A stretch of DNA of 64,000 nt. It comes from Oscillospiraceae bacterium (GTDB taxonomy: Bacteria; Bacillota; Clostridia; Oscillospirales; Oscillospiraceae). Under the pieces are notes generated by a model, which saw only the letters and a program-made list of their open reading frames with translations, was not told the origin of the DNA and searched no databases. Both the position numbers and the translations under genes were made by a program. Where the stretch lies: assembly GCA_910575815.1 (NCBI GenBank), contig CAJTFN010000009.1:1-64000 (forward strand), written 5' to 3'. The first letter of the stretch is position 1. Each line of letters begins with the position of its first letter. Of the stretch, positions 1 to 5,709 are shown piece by piece.

Positions 1-1
1 T

Positions 2-94
2 TTGACTCAAACAGAGCAAAACGCCGATTTTACGCTAAACCTGCCTTCCATGCCGGTTACCGCCAGCGCGGACAATTCAGAAGAGGAGGACTGA
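2..94 (+). CDS. C-terminal end of a phage gene (5' truncated)
   Basis: An open frame enters from the left edge and stops at TGA 92-94, leaving 30 codons that end in an acidic tail (SADNSEEED). It lies just upstream of the lysis cassette, where a tail fibre, baseplate or minor structural gene is usual. No domain can be recognised in what remains, so the product is not assigned. The next gene starts 3 bases downstream and its ribosome site (GAGGAGG) lies inside this gene. Confidence 0.6.
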   Translation: MTQTEQNADFTLNLPSMPVTASADNSEEED

Positions 95-97
95 TAT

Positions 98-415
98 ATG
101 GCTGAAAAATGCACGGATAATCCCAGGGACTGTCCCTTAATCCCCCGGGTGGAGGCCCTGGAGCGGGCCAACGAACAGCACAGCACCACACACCGGGAGA
201 TGTTCAGTCGGTTAAATGCCCTGGAGCGGTCCACAGATTCTCAGGGCGTCATGCTCGAGAGCATTAACGAGAAGCTGGATGAGGTGAAAGAAACCGTCAG
301 CGCCCTGGCGGAAAAGCCGGGAAAGCGCTGGGACGGCTTGGTGGACAAATTAATTTATCTGGTCGCGGGGGCGGTGGTGGCGTGGGCTGCCGCCGGTGCA
401 CCGGGACTAGGTTGA
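98..415 (+). CDS. XhlA-like phage lysis accessory protein
   Basis: A 105-residue protein. Residues 15-75 are charged and heptad-like (predicted coiled coil), followed by one C-terminal hydrophobic segment (about residues 85-103, LIYLVAGAVVAWAAAGAPG). This layout matches haemolysin XhlA-type proteins, which help the holin at the membrane during phage exit. It has a strong GAGGAGG site and precedes the holin by 19 bases. The call rests on topology and gene order. A tail-associated coiled-coil protein is the main alternative. Confidence 0.6.
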   Translation: MAEKCTDNPRDCPLIPRVEALERANEQHSTTHREMFSRLNALERSTDSQGVMLESINEKLDEVKETVSALAEKPGKRWDGLVDKLIYLVAGAVVAWAAAGAPGLG

Positions 416-434
416 AAATGAAAGGAGAAAAATT

Positions 435-638
435 ATGAGCGAACACACAAAGAAATGGCTGAGAGCCGCGGGGATCCGGGCAATCAAAACCGTGGCGCAG
501 ACAGCAGTAGCCACCATTGGCACGGCTGTCCTGCTGGCAGACGTCAGCTGGGTTTCCGTCGCCTCCGCCTCCGCGCTGGCTGGTGTGCTGTCCCTGCTGA
601 CTAGTGTTGCGGGCCTTCCGGAGGTGGACAATGCCTGA
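435..638 (+). CDS. Phage holin
   Basis: A 67-residue protein with a basic N-terminus (KKWLRAAGIRAIK) and two hydrophobic segments (about residues 18-36 and 40-59) separated by a short turn. This is the size and shape of small r1t-type holins. Holins form lesions in the cytoplasmic membrane so that the endolysin can reach peptidoglycan. The stop overlaps the endolysin start by 8 bases (ATGCCTGA), so the two are probably translationally coupled. Its position between the XhlA-like gene and the endolysin supports the call. Confidence 0.75.
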   Translation: MSEHTKKWLRAAGIRAIKTVAQTAVATIGTAVLLADVSWVSVASASALAGVLSLLTSVAGLPEVDNA

Positions 639-1638
639 CCGCCAGGCCATCATCCCCCTGACGGCCATCCGGCAGGTACAGGTGTACATCAACACGCCCC
701 GCCGGACCCTGGCGGCTGTCAAACAGGCCACCGGAGCGGACTACGTCCTCAACGGGACGCTGTACAACATGGCTACCGGGGCGGTGAACTGCCACCTGAA
801 GGCGGACGGGAAGGTCATCGCCAAGCCGGACTATACCGTCTACGGCCTGGCCTGGGACCGAGGGGACGACCTATGCATGGAGGTGCTCCCTTGTGGGCGG
901 CGGAATTATATCGCCTGTACCCCCCTCATTCTGAACGGGAAGCCTCTGGCAAAGCTGACCTACGCCTCTGGACAGGGCGGCAGCCGTGCCCGCAGTGTAA
1001 TAGGCCTGAAAGGTGGATGCCTTGCCCTGTACTGCTCTGCTGCCGGCAGGACGCCGGAGCGTCTGCGGGACGAGCTGGCAAGGGCTGGTTGGACACAGGC
1101 CGTCATGCTGGACGGCGGCGGATCCAGTCAGTGCGATTTTGCCGGGCAAAAGATCACCAGCTCCCGGAAGGTCCAGCATTTGATTTTGGTATACCTGGAC
1201 CGGGAACCCGAAGAACCGAAAGGAGACAAGCCTATGGTCGAGATCAACGCTTACAGCAAAAAGAAGGACGGCGGGAAGAAACTGTCCAGCAACTTTACCG
1301 TCAAGGAGTTCGCCTGTTCCGACGGCTCCGACGCCGTGTTGGTGGCACCGCGTTTGGTGATGGTTCTCCAGTCCATCCGGAGCCATTTTGGCAAGGCGGT
1401 AACCGTCAACAGCGCCTACCGGACGCCCCAGAAAAACGCGTCCGTTGGCGGCGCGGCTCAGTCTCAGCACTGCTACGGCACTGCGGCGGACATTGTGGTC
1501 AAGGGCGTGTCCCCCGCCAAAGTGGCGGCCTATGCCCGGGAGATCATGCCGGACTGGGGCGGCGTGGGGATTTATGCGCGGCAGGGATTTACCCATGTGG
1601 ATGTTCGGGAAGTCAAGGCGGACTGGACTGGGACTTGA
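631..1638 (+). CDS. Two-domain phage endolysin: phosphodiester glycosidase-like plus M15 peptidase
   Basis: A 335-residue protein. The ATG at 631 is chosen because it follows GGAGGTGG. Residues 20-195 look like a NAGPA/phosphodiester-glycosidase domain, with the hallmark MLDGGGSSQ at 159-167. Residues 215-330 are a peptidase M15A domain with SAYRTP (261-266), the metal ligands H280 and D287 in HCYGTAAD, and H322 in THVDV. M15 enzymes cut peptidoglycan cross-links, so this is the likely lysin. The linker is rich in E, P and K (191-200) and is followed by Met202, which has its own ribosome site. The sugar-side substrate is not known. Confidence 0.85.
   Translation: MPDRQAIIPLTAIRQVQVYINTPRRTLAAVKQATGADYVLNGTLYNMATGAVNCHLKADGKVIAKPDYTVYGLAWDRGDDLCMEVLPCGRRNYIACTPLILNGKPLAKLTYASGQGGSRARSVIGLKGGCLALYCSAAGRTPERLRDELARAGWTQAVMLDGGGSSQCDFAGQKITSSRKVQHLILVYLDREPEEPKGDKPMVEINAYSKKKDGGKKLSSNFTVKEFACSDGSDAVLVAPRLVMVLQSIRSHFGKAVTVNSAYRTPQKNASVGGAAQSQHCYGTAADIVVKGVSPAKVAAYAREIMPDWGGVGIYARQGFTHVDVREVKADWTGT
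1219..1236 (+). promoter_or_regulatory. Internal ribosome binding site and start inside the endolysin gene
   Basis: AAAGGAG at 1219-1225 lies 8 bases before an in-frame ATG (1234-1236, residue 202), exactly at the linker between the two domains. Initiation here would give a 134-residue protein (1234-1638) holding only the M15 domain. Several clostridial phage endolysins are known to make a shorter second product from an internal start. That this happens here is an inference. Confidence 0.6.
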
Positions 1639-1685
1639 AAGCCTCTTAAAAGTATGATAAAATCTCAAAGAAAGGACGTGACAAT

Positions 1686-1919
1686 ATGACCGATACTGAG
1701 AAGATTCAAAGCTTTGGCGACATGGTAAACGCCACCGAAAAACTGACGAAGCCCTGACGTCTGGCGCTGATAATCACCAATTGCCTTTGGGCTATTGTGT
1801 TCATTGCGTTTATCCTGCTCGCGTATTTGACGCCGGATACCACCTATCAATATCAGGAAGTGGATGGCCAGCCCCAAATTCAGTCTACTGGGTCCGAAGT
1901 TGTCACGCAAGGTAGCTAA
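1686..1919 (+). pseudogene. Small phage membrane protein interrupted by an in-frame TGA
   Basis: An ATG at 1686 with an AAAGGACG site opens a frame of 23 codons, then TGA at 1755-1757. The same frame runs on to TAA at 1917-1919, 77 codons in total. The part after the stop is clearly protein-like: RLALIITNCLWAIVFIAFIL forms a transmembrane helix followed by a polar tail. The TGA follows Lys-Pro and would most simply be a Trp codon (TGG) mutated once. Neighbouring phage genes end in TGA, so general recoding is unlikely. It is either a fresh nonsense mutation or programmed read-through. The function is unknown. Confidence 0.6.
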
Positions 1920-1921
1920 GT

Positions 1922-2005
1922 TTGGCAAAGCAGATTCAGGTCCGCCGCCCCGGAGCCAAGCAGCCTAAGCGGCCCAGAGGGGCGAGGCGGGGCAGAAAGC
2001 GGTGA
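1922..2005 (+). CDS. Very basic 27-residue peptide (tentative)
   Basis: A TTG at 1922 directly after the preceding TAA opens a 27-codon frame made almost wholly of K, R, Q, P and G (RRPGAKQPKRPRGARRGRKR). An AAGG lies 9 bases upstream. Its TGA is 6 bases before the next TTG start, and the GGTGAGG over its stop could serve the next gene. It may be a nucleic-acid-binding peptide or a translational leader. Composition bias from GC-rich DNA could also create such a frame, so support is weak. Confidence 0.3.
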   Translation: MAKQIQVRRPGAKQPKRPRGARRGRKR

Positions 2006-2011
2006 GGCTAT

Positions 2012-2266
2012 TTGAACAGCCAGCACCGGGCAATTAGGTCGCTTCTTCAAACGATGGCACCGCGGCGGGCGACAGAATATATCCATTCGTTTCAGCTCCC
2101 AGAGGAAGAGGAATTGTTTCTGCTGGAGTGTGATGTTCGGGGAAAGTCCTACATACAGGCAGCCCAAGAGCACAGCACTACGCCCGAAGCCATTAAACGC
2201 CGTCGACAGCGTGCGTACACGAAAATTGCAGACGAATTAAACCATAGAGGAACCCCGCCGCCCTAA
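2012..2266 (+). CDS. Phage sigma-70-region-4-like helix-turn-helix protein
   Basis: An 84-residue protein starting at TTG 2012, with GTGAGG just upstream. Residues 29-78 (LPEEEELFLLECDVRGKSY then IKRRRQRAYTKIADEL) look like a sigma region 4 type helix-turn-helix. Small proteins of this kind at the end of clostridial phage late regions are often annotated as sigma-like or ArpU-like late regulators. The role is inferred from the fold and place only. It is the last plus-strand gene before a bidirectional terminator. Confidence 0.5.
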   Translation: MNSQHRAIRSLLQTMAPRRATEYIHSFQLPEEEELFLLECDVRGKSYIQAAQEHSTTPEAIKRRRQRAYTKIADELNHRGTPPP

Positions 2267-2287
2267 ACGGACGGCGGGGAACTTTTT
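2253..2287. terminator. Bidirectional terminator between convergent phage genes
   Basis: CCCCGCCG (2253-2260) pairs with CGGCGGGG (2272-2279) and is followed by ACTTTTT. It overlaps the stop of the sigma-like gene and faces the end of the minus-strand operon. Confidence 0.75.
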
Positions 2288-2495
2288 ACATTTCGGAAAC
2301 AATCACGATACAGAGAATTGTCCCAAATCCAACGGCGACCACTCCGGGTAAGCCGCACAGCGCCGCTACGGCAGAAATCATGCCCGCATATATCCCAGCC
2401 GCAGCAAGGGAACACAGCGTCCGGAATCGTCCCTCTTTCATGGGCTTCCGCTCATACTCCAGAACAACCCCGCCGCGCTCAAAGCGAATCCTCAT
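2286..2495 (-). CDS. Small two-helix membrane protein
   Basis: A 69-residue protein with a charged N-terminus (RKPMKEGRFR) and two hydrophobic stretches, about residues 27-45 and 50-67. It is the last gene of the minus-strand phage control operon. Its ATG overlaps the antirepressor stop by 4 bases, so translation is coupled. No family is recognised. A role in superinfection immunity or lysis timing would fit a small membrane protein here, but nothing in the sequence shows it. Confidence 0.6.
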   Translation of the reverse strand: MRIRFERGGVVLEYERKPMKEGRFRTLCSLAAAGIYAGMISAVAALCGLPGVVAVGFGTILCIVIVSEM

Positions 2496-3229
2496 GCCGT
2501 CTCCCCCTTTACGATCTCCCGCAGCTTCTCCACGGCCTTATCGTTGTAGCGCCACGCCGGGACCTGCTTTGCACTGTACTTGGACTTGTCCCAGACCTCC
2601 ACGCCGTACTCCGGGCTTTTCAATTTGTGCTCGTTCGCCAGCATTCCGACTTTCTTGGCGCTGAGACCGCCCAGCAGCTCCCCGACCTCTGTGGCACTGT
2701 ATGTATGATCCGCCGCCTCCGGCAGGGGCAGGACGATTCTTCCGGCCAGTGCCGCGCTGGCGTAGTGGGCGCAGATGGATTTGTACTCCGGCACCGGGTT
2801 CTCTTTGGCAATCTTCATCCAGGCGGAGGCGATTCGGGCGCGGCTGTTGTTCAGCTTCGCCTCCGCAAGAGCGGCCTTGGCGGCGTTGTCCGGGAGTGTC
2901 TTCCCGGCGCTGTAGGCCCCGGTCTTGCGGATGGAGGGAAGAACCGTCCCCGTCACCCACTTGCGGAAGGGCTTGGCTTTCGGCTTGTCGGAGCGAAGAA
3001 TGACGCTGTAAAGGCCGGATTCGTTGATGAACGTCATTTCACGGGTCTGTCCGCCTGAGCGGACTTTAATTCCGGTCAGCTCGTCACGGTCAAGACGCTC
3101 TGCGACTTTATGGGGGCTTGTAAGGTCCAGCACCCTGCACACGTCCACCAGGCAGAACCACGGTTCCCCATCCAGCATGATGGTGCGAACCTCGTTGCTC
3201 TCGTAGTTGAAGATTTGGAGGTCGTTCAT
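2492..3229 (-). CDS. BRO-N domain phage antirepressor
   Basis: A 245-residue protein. Residues 1-105 are a BRO-N domain: MNDLQIFNYE, then VRTIMLDGEPWFCLVDVCRV, LTSPHKVAERL, FINESGLYSVILRS and FRKWVTGTVLPSIRKTG. The C-terminal part (about 110-245) is a separate helical KilA/ORF11-like domain with LLGGLSAKKVGMLANEHKL. BRO-N antirepressors bind DNA or the phage repressor and tip the choice between lysogeny and lysis. Its ATG overlaps the upstream 52-residue gene (ATGA). All genes of this operon are joined by such overlaps. Confidence 0.85.
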   Translation of the reverse strand: MNDLQIFNYESNEVRTIMLDGEPWFCLVDVCRVLDLTSPHKVAERLDRDELTGIKVRSGGQTREMTFINESGLYSVILRSDKPKAKPFRKWVTGTVLPSIRKTGAYSAGKTLPDNAAKAALAEAKLNNSRARIASAWMKIAKENPVPEYKSICAHYASAALAGRIVLPLPEAADHTYSATEVGELLGGLSAKKVGMLANEHKLKSPEYGVEVWDKSKYSAKQVPAWRYNDKAVEKLREIVKGETA

Positions 3230-3384
3230 GCAGACACCTCCTTCTCGTGTTCCAGACCAGCCTCAACCAGTCTGGAGAGGATTTGGTCATCAGTCAGGCC
3301 GTCAAGCTCCGGGGCCTGAATACGGGCCAACATAACGACGTACTTCATAGCAACGGCGGCTTCGCCTGTCAGTGTAATGTTCAT
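3226..3384 (-). CDS. Small phage protein, 52 residues
   Basis: The frame starts at ATG 3384 and ends at TGA 3226-3228, overlapping the antirepressor ATG by 4 bases. Its own start overlaps the end of the upstream 68-residue gene in the same way. The product begins MNITLTGEAAVAMKYVVMLA and has the acidic helical region PELDGLTDDQILSRLVEAG, so it is likely a small helical protein. No family is recognised. The back-to-back coupled overlaps make it a convincing gene despite its size. Confidence 0.6.
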   Translation of the reverse strand: MNITLTGEAAVAMKYVVMLARIQAPELDGLTDDQILSRLVEAGLEHEKEVSA

Positions 3385-3587
3385 GCCCGCACCTCTGCCT
3401 TAGCGGCGTGGTAGCCCTTGGCCTTGCCGTAGTCAAACGCAAGGCTAATCATCTCAATGGGAAGATCGCCGCAGACATACGCCTGTTTCGACAACTCAAA
3501 GGCTTCGGCCACATTCATGCCGTATGCTGTAGGCACATTCATCTTCGTTCGCTCAATGTAACGCTTCATTTTCTCAATTTCGCTCAT
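3381..3587 (-). CDS. Small phage protein, 68 residues
   Basis: A 68-residue protein starting at ATG 3587, with the strong ribosome site GGAGGTTTTATC. It is amphipathic and helical (MSEIEKMKRYIERTK), then has MNVAEAFELSKQAYVCGD and a C-terminal helix. The family is not recognised. It is the second gene of the minus-strand control operon after the ribbon-helix-helix gene. A 120-base hairpin-containing gap separates the two. Confidence 0.6.
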   Translation of the reverse strand: MSEIEKMKRYIERTKMNVPTAYGMNVAEAFELSKQAYVCGDLPIEMISLAFDYGKAKGYHAAKAEVRA

Positions 3588-3611
3588 GATAAAACCTCCA
3601 TAAATTTTTCT

Positions 3612-3706
3612 TGCGTGGAGGTCCCCTGCGTGGTAGAATAGATTTACTCGGCGGGTGACCTCCGGGGACTTAGAGTGTTGGTATGCTTCCTACGGCGGGC
3701 CAGCAC
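3612..3706 (-). terminator. Hairpins between repressor gene and the rest of the control operon
   Basis: Read on the minus strand, AGAGTGCTGG and CCAACACTCT form a stem just after the repressor stop. Farther on, GGAGGTC pairs with GACCTCC. Neither is followed by a long T tract, so this looks more like partial termination or attenuation that lowers expression of the downstream antirepressor genes. The effect on expression is inferred. Confidence 0.4.
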
Positions 3707-3707
3707 T

Positions 3708-3881
3708 CTATTTTTTTGCCTCTTGATAGACCCTATCAATCCCACGCCTGATTACCTCGGCCTTTGTCAGTCCTAAAGTTCTGCAACAATAATCAAGTTT
3801 TTCTGAATCACTGTCCGACAGCCGAAACTCCAGGCGTGTTTTTTTAGGGTCTTCCGTTGGGCGACCCGTTCTCGGGGACAC
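3708..3881 (-). CDS. Ribbon-helix-helix (CopG/Arc-type) repressor
   Basis: A 57-residue protein read from GTG 3881, which follows GGGAGGTGG. A longer frame exists upstream but would run through the promoter, so it is rejected. SPRTGRPTEDPKKTRLEFRL is the typical N-terminal arm and beta strand, followed by two helices (SEKLDYCCRTLGLTKAEVIRRGIDRVY). Such dimers bind short palindromes. The TTGTACGTAA/TTACGTACAA palindrome over its own promoter is the obvious operator. It heads the control operon and probably represses itself and the antirepressor. Confidence 0.8.
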   Translation of the reverse strand: MSPRTGRPTEDPKKTRLEFRLSDSDSEKLDYCCRTLGLTKAEVIRRGIDRVYQEAKK

Positions 3882-3903
3882 CTTACCACCTCCCTCAAAT
3901 CTT

Positions 3904-3972
3904 TTGTACGTAAATAATATAATATACTTACGTACAAATGTCAATAGCTTTCTGAAATATTTCTTACGTACA
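3904..3972. promoter_or_regulatory. Operator/promoter of the phage control operon
   Basis: On the minus strand, TTGACA (3944-3939) and TATATT (3921-3916) form a promoter with a 17-base spacer. TTGTACGTAA (3904-3913) and TTACGTACAA (3928-3937) are perfect 10-base inverted arms flanking the -10 box. A third half-site, TTACGTACA, lies at 3964-3972 toward the nuclease gene. This is a clear autoregulatory operator for the ribbon-helix-helix protein, and the third half-site may link the divergent nuclease gene to it. Confidence 0.8.
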
Positions 3973-4006
3973 TTATAGACAAATCGAAAGTGATATGGTA
4001 TTTTGT

Positions 4007-4037
4007 AAAAGGAGGTGGAATTATGTGGGAGATTTGA
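4007..4037 (+). other. Strong ribosome site with a four-codon open frame
   Basis: AAAAGGAGGTG (4007-4017) is followed by ATG TGG GAG ATT TGA (4023-4037). It lies 58 bases upstream of the nuclease start. It may be a leader peptide, or the remains of a gene lost when the nuclease was inserted. Confidence 0.3.
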
Positions 4038-4094
4038 TGATATGATTTTTTGCTCTTAAGAGTTTCCTTCTAAATTTCTAAGGAGGGCAAAACT

Positions 4095-5045
4095 GTGGGA
4101 ATATTTGATTCTTTTAAAGAATTTGTAGGTTTTCAGGATTCCGTGGAGAAAAGTAACGAAGATGGCGATCGAAAAGAAAATATTTCTAGTTCTTTCGAAA
4201 AAGTTTCATTTCAAATGATAACCACAAAGTCTATTTCAGAGAAATTATTAAGGCATCAAATAGAATCTGAAATAACAAAAAAATATTCAGATCATAGAGT
4301 TGCTTTGCAGTCTTACAGTGAAAAACTATCTTTAAGAAAAACAGAACTTGATGACAGAGAATCCAGTCTTAACCAAAGGGAGAAAGATCTTAAAACCATT
4401 GAAGCGGCTTTAACGCAAAGGGAAAAAAGCATAGAAGAACGCGAAGAGGAGTATTCGAAACAGGTAAAAGACGGTATAAAGAAATACGCAGAAAAAAAGA
4501 AGAAAGAAATACAGCAAGAAGCTTATTTGGCACAAGAAAAAGCAAAACATGATTTAGAAGAATTAAAAAAGTACAAATCTGGATTGCTTCAAACCGAGTT
4601 TACTATAATGGACTGGCTTGATAGAGTGGACGATAAGGAAGAAAAGGCATTTAATGAGATAAAAGAAGGCGCTCGTATTTATCAAGAAAGTAACCAATGT
4701 CCTCCGGAAGATGGGTTTGACTTTGAGCGCAAATTTGCTGCCGCTTTAAAACGAGAAGGATTTGAGAATGTAACCGTTACAGAAGAAAGTGGAGATTTTG
4801 GCGCAGATATTTTAGCCGAAAAAGATGGAGTGAAATATGTTATACAGTGCAAATATTACACATCATCTGTTGGAGTAAAAGCAGTTCAACAAGTGTTTGC
4901 ATCAAAAATTCATTATGCTGCCCATGTTGCCGTTGTAGCAACAAATAGTGTTTTTACTAAATCCGCAAAAGTTCTTGCAGAAGAAACCGGGGTTCTTCTT
5001 TGGAACGGTCTCAAAGTACAACAAATGCTGACTGTCGCCCCCTGA
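4095..5045 (+). CDS. Coiled-coil protein with C-terminal Mrr-type nuclease domain
   Basis: A 316-residue protein from GTG 4095 after AAGGAGGG. Residues 55-165 are a long charged coiled coil (LNQREKDLKTIEAALTQREK). Residues 205-312 are a restriction-endonuclease-like Mrr_cat fold: FERKFAAALKREGFENV, GDFGADI (D238), IQCKYY (Q251, K253) and AVVATNSVFT. The D...QxK catalytic set is intact. The gene is markedly AT-rich (many AAA, GAA and ATA codons) against GC-rich surroundings, so it was probably acquired. Mrr-type nucleases cut foreign or modified DNA. A superinfection-exclusion or defence role is inferred. It stands alone with its own terminator. Confidence 0.8.
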   Translation: MGIFDSFKEFVGFQDSVEKSNEDGDRKENISSSFEKVSFQMITTKSISEKLLRHQIESEITKKYSDHRVALQSYSEKLSLRKTELDDRESSLNQREKDLKTIEAALTQREKSIEEREEEYSKQVKDGIKKYAEKKKKEIQQEAYLAQEKAKHDLEELKKYKSGLLQTEFTIMDWLDRVDDKEEKAFNEIKEGARIYQESNQCPPEDGFDFERKFAAALKREGFENVTVTEESGDFGADILAEKDGVKYVIQCKYYTSSVGVKAVQQVFASKIHYAAHVAVVATNSVFTKSAKVLAEETGVLLWNGLKVQQMLTVAP

Positions 5046-5061
5046 TGGGGGCGGTTTTTTT
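5036..5061 (+). terminator. Terminator of the Mrr-type nuclease gene
   Basis: A perfect stem CGCCCCC (5036-5042) / GGGGGCG (5047-5053) with loop TGAT is followed by seven T residues. The gene's stop codon lies in the loop. Confidence 0.9.
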
Positions 5062-5133
5062 GCCCATTTTACACCCAAATAAAGACCATTTATTGACCCT
5101 TTCCCGGGGCCTTTTTTTGTTATCATATCTTCA

Positions 5134-5201
5134 AGGAGGAGAAAAAGATACCCGGTTCCCATAGGAGCCGGGCCACGCAGTGGATCTTTTCTTCTCCTGT
5201 T
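5134..5201 (+). promoter_or_regulatory. Long imperfect hairpin in the leader of the small-protein module
   Basis: AGGAGGAGAAAAAGAT (from 5134) can pair with ATCTTTTCTTCTCCT (to about 5201), and CCCGGTTCC/GGAGCCGGG forms an inner stem. An AAGGAGGAG sequence is thereby buried in the structure. It ends about 20 bases before the ribosome site of the Cys-rich peptide. It may be a regulatory leader or an intrinsic terminator. Confidence 0.4.
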
Positions 5202-5223
5202 TTCTTTACCAGGAGGACTCTAT

Positions 5224-5328
5224 ATGGAGAACAAGAACACATCCTGCGGGCAGGGCAAAGGGAACCGCGGAGGATGCGCCTGTGGCGGCTCTGGGAACTG
5301 CCCGGATTGCCCGAATAAAAACAAATGA
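5224..5328 (+). CDS. Cys- and Gly-rich 34-residue peptide
   Basis: ATG 5224 follows a near-perfect AGGAGG, and the frame ends at TGA 5326-5328. Five cysteines in 34 residues (C8, C18, C20, C27, C30) sit in a Gly/Asn-rich chain with the motif CACGGSGNCPDCP. The stop overlaps the ATG of the papain-like gene (ATGA), so the two are coupled. It could bind zinc or be a disulfide-rich or modified peptide. No precursor-type leader is evident. No family is recognised. Confidence 0.55.
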   Translation: MENKNTSCGQGKGNRGGCACGGSGNCPDCPNKNK

Positions 5329-5708
5329 GCTATTCCTATTATCAGCCAAATCCTACAGGGAAAAGCGTAGGAGACTGTACTATTCGGGCAATTGCAAAGG
5401 CCATGGAACAAACATGGGAGGAGGCCTATGCTGGGCTTTCGCTGGAGGGATTTCTGCGGGGAGACCTACCCAATGCGGACAGCGTATGGGGCCCTTATCT
5501 GCGGGAACACGGCTTTACACGGCACTTGCTCCCTGACACCTGTCCGGATTGTTACACCGTAGCGGATTTCGCAGAAGAGCATCCTAACGGAACTTACATT
5601 CTTTCCATGCCCGGGCGGCATGTGGTTGCTGTTGTAGATGGAACTATTTTTGATTCCTGGGACAGCAGCGGAGAAGTCCCAGTTTACTACTGGACAAAGG
5701 AGAATTGA
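5325..5708 (+). CDS. Papain-like (C39/NlpC-like fold) phage protein
   Basis: A 127-residue protein. The N-terminal motif GDCTIRAIAKAM (Cys at residue 18) and the later GRHVVAVVDGTIFDSWDS, with His and Asp/Asn-type residues, are spaced like the Cys and His of papain-like thiol peptidases. The chain also has LPDTCPDCYTVADFAEEHP. It is likely a cysteine peptidase, amidase or an inactive relative. The substrate is unknown. Coupling to the Cys-rich peptide just upstream raises the possibility that it processes that peptide, but this is speculation. Similar proteins occur in prophages of gut Clostridia (from memory, not searched). Confidence 0.5.
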   Translation: MSYSYYQPNPTGKSVGDCTIRAIAKAMEQTWEEAYAGLSLEGFLRGDLPNADSVWGPYLREHGFTRHLLPDTCPDCYTVADFAEEHPNGTYILSMPGRHVVAVVDGTIFDSWDSSGEVPVYYWTKEN

Positions 5709-5709
5709 C

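Noticed and set aside
1686..1919. Selenocysteine reading of the in-frame TGA
   Set aside because: No hairpin of SECIS type is evident just after the TGA, and the context (Lys-Pro then a membrane helix) has no redox motif.
2318..3058. Long plus-strand open frame opposite the antirepressor gene
   Set aside because: It is a mirror of the BRO-N gene with no ribosome site and a shadow-like composition. The minus-strand gene has clear domain motifs and coupled neighbours.
3882..3944. Longer N-terminal extension of the ribbon-helix-helix protein
   Set aside because: The extension overlaps the operator and promoter boxes, and GTG 3881 has a proper ribosome site.
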